Shown: positions 30,583 through 33,968 of the stretch, one piece after another | How the letters are laid out: every line of letters begins with the position of its first letter | Numbering within the stretch: the stretch's first letter is position 1 | Program-made: the position numbers and the translations under genes | NCBI GenBank assembly: GCA_032988165.1 | Contig: JANTQF010000372.1 | Span: 1 to 33,968, forward strand | Length of the DNA stretch: 33,968 bases | Source: Emmonsiellopsis sp. PD_33 | Lineage: Eukaryota; Ascomycota; Eurotiomycetes; Onygenales; Ajellomycetaceae | Direction: 5' to 3' | Notes under the pieces: model-generated | Told to the model about the DNA's origin: nothing | Database searches by the model: none | Seen by the model: only the letters and a program-made list of their open reading frames with translations

Positions 30583-32457
30583 AATAATACCCTTACATTA
30601 TACCATCCTGGGCGGAGATCTTTCAGATCCTTTGAAAACCCCGAATACAATGAAGCGGGTGGAACGAATATCACGAATACTCGCCACGCATATACATTAT
30701 TTGCAGGATATACCCTTCTTGATGCGAGAGGCATCGCCATAACGTTCCGTAGGACATGGTCCATAAACTACCCATCCAACAGGGCAAGCCGGCGATACAT
30801 AGGCACGACGAATATTGAACGATATGATTATACACCCCCAATATCCGCAGAGTGCTCTTTTGTGGAATCCATTTCTGCAAACCGAACTCAACCAACGAAC
30901 ACCAGCCAACAACTCCACTCCAATCGATTTAATGACACGATTTACTCCAATACCTCGGGCAGAAAAGTAATGGGTGATCGAATCATGAATTAGGTAAATA
31001 CCTTACTGTTTTCGATAGCATTGATGTGAAAGATACCACACATGCCTGGGTTTTGTTGGCTGCTTAGCAATTTGCATTTCTAAAATTATTATCAACTATT
31101 TCCTCTTTGTTTCAACTTATTTTGTCCACGTGGCTTTTTTTACTTTGTCTTTTATCCTCATTTCCCGTCGCCTTTTCCTGCGTCTTCGGAAAAAAGAGCC
31201 TCCGTCTTGTCCATTTAAATCTGTTTTTTTTTTCCTTTTTTGCCATGTTCAGTCAGTTTTCAAGTTTCTAGTTCCATTTCCGCACTTCGTTCATCTCTCA
31301 ACATGAGTCAAAAATGAAGACCATATATTTATTCATCTTATTCTCCATGCATGATATTGTAATGCCGGACAGGTGCGTCGAGTGATTTAAAGTTGGTGAT
31401 ACGAGTGGCTGGACTAGCGTCAACTTTAAATAATCACCGACGAAGGCAGCCAGACGTCATCGTCTGGGCAAATTTCTCAGGGCCATAGATGCTGGCGGGT
31501 GCTGTTTCGATGATCTCGAGAAGCAGTCTCGCGAATGGCAATAATCGATGATATCCGAAGCTGTTTCCTGTCCCAGCAGTCAAAGCGTTTATGAGGAACT
31601 TCCATCTCCCGTCGAGAGGTGGACCAAAAGACACGTGTCCAAGAACCTCGCAATCACTGGCATATCTGATCGACAGGCGGGCCGATTGGGATGGGAATAC
31701 GTGGACTAGTTACTGGACGTCGGAGATGAGAAGTGGGAGAAGATCTGCTGTCGATAATTGATCTGTCACAAGGACTCGTGGAAACGGCATGGTATTAGCA
31801 AGGACACCCCCGCCGCTCACCCGCTGGATGAAACAGGATGGGATTGAAGAAAGGAACGCTGTTATCAATTGACGTCGCTGGATATCTGTAACTTTATTAA
31901 TTTCCCAGCATGTTCATCATCGCGGAATCCCGGCGTGATACGTACTCTCAACCGAAGCTCCACTGATATTCCATGGTAAGGGTTGAACTTGGCCGGCGGG
32001 TACCTGGGCTACGAAGGCCACCATGGAGGGGTTGAGGACGCCACCGCCGCCGTGTGATTGGAGTAGCCTGCGTAGTCAAACACTCCCGGTGCAGCCAAAT
32101 ATCTTTGAAACAAGGGTTGGTGCGAATTGACGCGGTCGCGCGGTGGGGATTGCTTAGCGGGATTCATCATCAGAAACCGGGTCGAGCTTGGCCGGGAAAC
32201 ACCCGCCGGTTTACCCCTCCATCTTTTGTCTTTTCTCCCTCTCGTCCCCATCCCTTGCTTCTCGCCATAACTATACTATCTCCAAGACATCATAGCTGCA
32301 GAGCAACTTCCAGCACAGAGCTGTTCATCTCCATCTCCATCTACATCTCCATCTTACGGTCCGTCTCTATTCGGCCATCCCAAGTTACCCCGCGGTCACC
32401 GAATCGCATCCATTGGCAGCTGCTAACAACACCCCAGCATACTCCATCGTTTCAATC
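30583..32457. other. long intergenic region before the epimerase
   Basis: 1875 bp without a supported gene. A minus-strand frame at 31434-31634 (open further upstream) encodes protein-like sequence (LLPFARLLLEIIETAPASIY) but shows no family, and could be an exon relic. The region just before the epimerase is CT- and CATCTC-rich. A GCTAAC branch-like site with a CAG at 32435-32437, 20 bp before the ATG, hints at a 5' UTR intron; the donor was not identified. Bases 31040-31260 are T-rich. Confidence 0.5.
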
Positions 32458-33812
32458 ATGTCTGCTGGCAGTGTTCTCGTTACCGGGTATGTCTTCATTC
32501 AGTCGTTACTCCGCCCGTCTTCTAACTATGTCAATTGCTAATGTGTACACCGTCGCACTGCAGTGGAACCGGATACATTGGCTCCTTCACCGCCCTGGCC
32601 CTCCTGGAGGCCGGTTACAAGGTCGTCATTGGAGATAACCTGTACAATTCCTCCGATGAAGCTATCAACCGTATTGAAATGATCTGTGGGAAACGTCCCG
32701 AGTTTGTGAAGCTGGATGTCACCAATGAGGCGGACTTCGATAAGGTCTTCGAGGCTCACCCAGATATCGACAGCGTCATCCATTTCGCCGCGCTCAAGGT
32801 ATGTACGAGGGCTAATAAGTTCAATGAGCCTATTTTTTCTGCCCTGTGTCTCGCAATTGCGCATCTGGCTAATTCTCTTGCCTCTGAAATAGGCCGTCGG
32901 TGAATCAGGCGAAAAGCCCCTCGACTACTACCACGTCAACGTCTACGGATCGATATGCCTTCTCCGCTCCATGAAGCGCCACAATGTCACCAACATCGTC
33001 TTCTCCAGCTCTGCCACCGTCTACGGCGATGCCACACGGTTCCCCAACATGATACCCATCCCCGAAGAGTGCCCTCTGGGACCCACCAATCCTTACGGAA
33101 ACACCAAATTTGCCGTCGAGACCGCGATCACGGACCTGATCAATGCGGAAAGAACCAATGCTACCAAGGCTGGAAAGCCAGAGGAGGCTGAGAAATGGAA
33201 CGGTGCCCTGCTCAGATATTTCAACCCTGCTGGTGCTCACCCAAGCGGAATCATGGGTGAAGATCCCCAGGGCGTGCCATATAACTTGCTCCCGCTCCTT
33301 GCACAGGTTGCCACTGGAAAGAGAGAGAAACTCATGGTATACGGAGATGGTAAGCCTTCTAATCCTTATTAAACACTTTTTAACGACCTCATAACTAATC
33401 ACCCTGCCCATCTACAGACTACGCCTCCCACGACGGCACCGCCATCCGCGACTACATCCACATCCTCGACCTTGCCGCCGGCCACCTCCAAGCCCTCAAC
33501 TACCTCCGCGCCAACCACCCCGGCGTGCGCGCCTGGAACTTGGGCACCGGCAAGGGCAGCACCGTCTTCCACATGGTCAAGGCCTTCAGCGCTGCCGTTG
33601 GCCGTGACCTCCCCTACGAAGTCACCGGCCGCCGTGCAGGCGACGTGCTCGATCTTACTAGCAACCCCAGCCGCGCCAACCGCGAACTCGGCTGGAAGGC
33701 GACGAGAACGCTGGAGGAGGCTTGTGAGGATCTGTGGCGGTGGACTAAGAATAACCCGCAGGGCTATAGACAGCAGCCCCCTCAGGAGTTGGTGGATAAG
33801 TTGAAGAAATAG
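32458..33812 (+). CDS. UDP-glucose 4-epimerase (GalE/UgeA type)
   Basis: Four exons, 32458-32486, 32564-32798, 32893-33349 and 33418-33812, give 371 residues, the standard length. The enzyme interconverts UDP-glucose and UDP-galactose using tightly bound NAD+, serving galactose use by the Leloir pathway and supply of UDP-galactose (and galactofuranose) for the wall. The N-terminal GSVLVTGGTGYIGS holds the GxxGxxG NAD-binding loop, split by intron 1. Catalytic Ser/Thr lie in VFSSSATVYGD, and PTNPYGNTKFAVE carries YxxxK. LLRYFNPAGAHPSG, HDGTAIRDYIHILDLA and NLGTGKGSTVFHMV are typical of the sugar-binding half; the GalE-specific GRRAGDVLDLTSNP follows. It lacks the mutarotase domain fused in yeast Gal10, as in filamentous fungi. 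Which of several fungal epimerase paralogues it is cannot be told. Confidence 0.96.
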
Positions 33813-33968
33813 ATTTGTTTTGCTTTTTTTTTTTTTTTTTTTTCCCTTTTTTTTTTTTTTTTTTTCCCTGCTTTCCTGTTAGGAGCAAGGACATTTCATC
33901 CTCACTTAGACATAACCAGGGGGGGAGACAGGGGAGACTGCACATGTGCAGGAGAGTAGGATCACAGG
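33813..33968. other. epimerase 3' flank with long T tracts
   Basis: Two T runs of about 20 bases separated by CCC (about 33823-33865) follow 11 bases after the stop codon, then G-rich sequence to the window end. They lie in the 3' UTR. Their length may be uncertain in any assembly. Confidence 0.6.

Noticed and set aside
1..33968. Transposons, CRISPR arrays or rRNA genes
   Set aside because: I saw no terminal repeats with a transposase, no regularly spaced repeats and no rRNA-like sequence; the only RNA genes found are the two tRNA-Ser copies.

Overview
This window is nuclear DNA of a filamentous ascomycete, most likely of the Eurotiales (an Aspergillus-like genome). I infer this from short GT-AG introns (about 50-190 bp) with CTAAC-like branch sites, a Zn(II)2Cys6 regulator, a KRE2/MNT1-type mannosyltransferase, fungal UMP1 and PAT1, and cytosolic-type tRNA-Ser genes. 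All exon structures were worked out by hand. In every multi-exon model except two (the phosphatase at 26 kb and the unknown gene at 18.4-19.1 kb) the intron phases agree and the total coding length is a multiple of three.

Left block (0-7 kb), accessory: a short-chain dehydrogenase (minus), a divergently placed Zn2Cys6 transcription factor (plus) and a single-exon FAD-dependent aromatic hydroxylase (plus). Together they look like a minimal catabolic or secondary-metabolite modifying cluster with its own regulator. The promoters between them carry a cluster of CGG triplets and a 13-bp inverted repeat containing CGG...CCG, which are plausible binding sites for that regulator.

Core block (7-16.3 kb), housekeeping: phosphomevalonate kinase (ERG8), a prenylated membrane-anchored ubiquitin-fold protein ending in CVIL, the proteasome maturation factor UMP1 (minus), mitochondrial ribosomal protein uS12m (divergent from UMP1), and a Golgi alpha-1,2-mannosyltransferase (minus). 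Six consecutive genes from 3 to 14 kb, on both strands, share an abrupt switch from C-rich 5' halves to G-rich 3' halves.

Middle block (16.3-27.9 kb), accessory and less GC-rich: two identical tRNA-Ser(GCT) genes with duplicated flanks; an unrecognised, possibly decaying gene; a SET-domain protein whose N-terminal exon is joined through a small intron; a five-exon gene for an unusual ankyrin / transmembrane / C2H2 zinc-finger protein with two competing 3' splice sites; and a dual-specificity phosphatase whose last exon is one base out of frame.

Right block (27.9-34 kb), housekeeping: PAT1 (mRNA decapping activator) and UDP-glucose 4-epimerase, separated by about 1.9 kb with no convincing gene. 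I saw no transposon, CRISPR array or rRNA.
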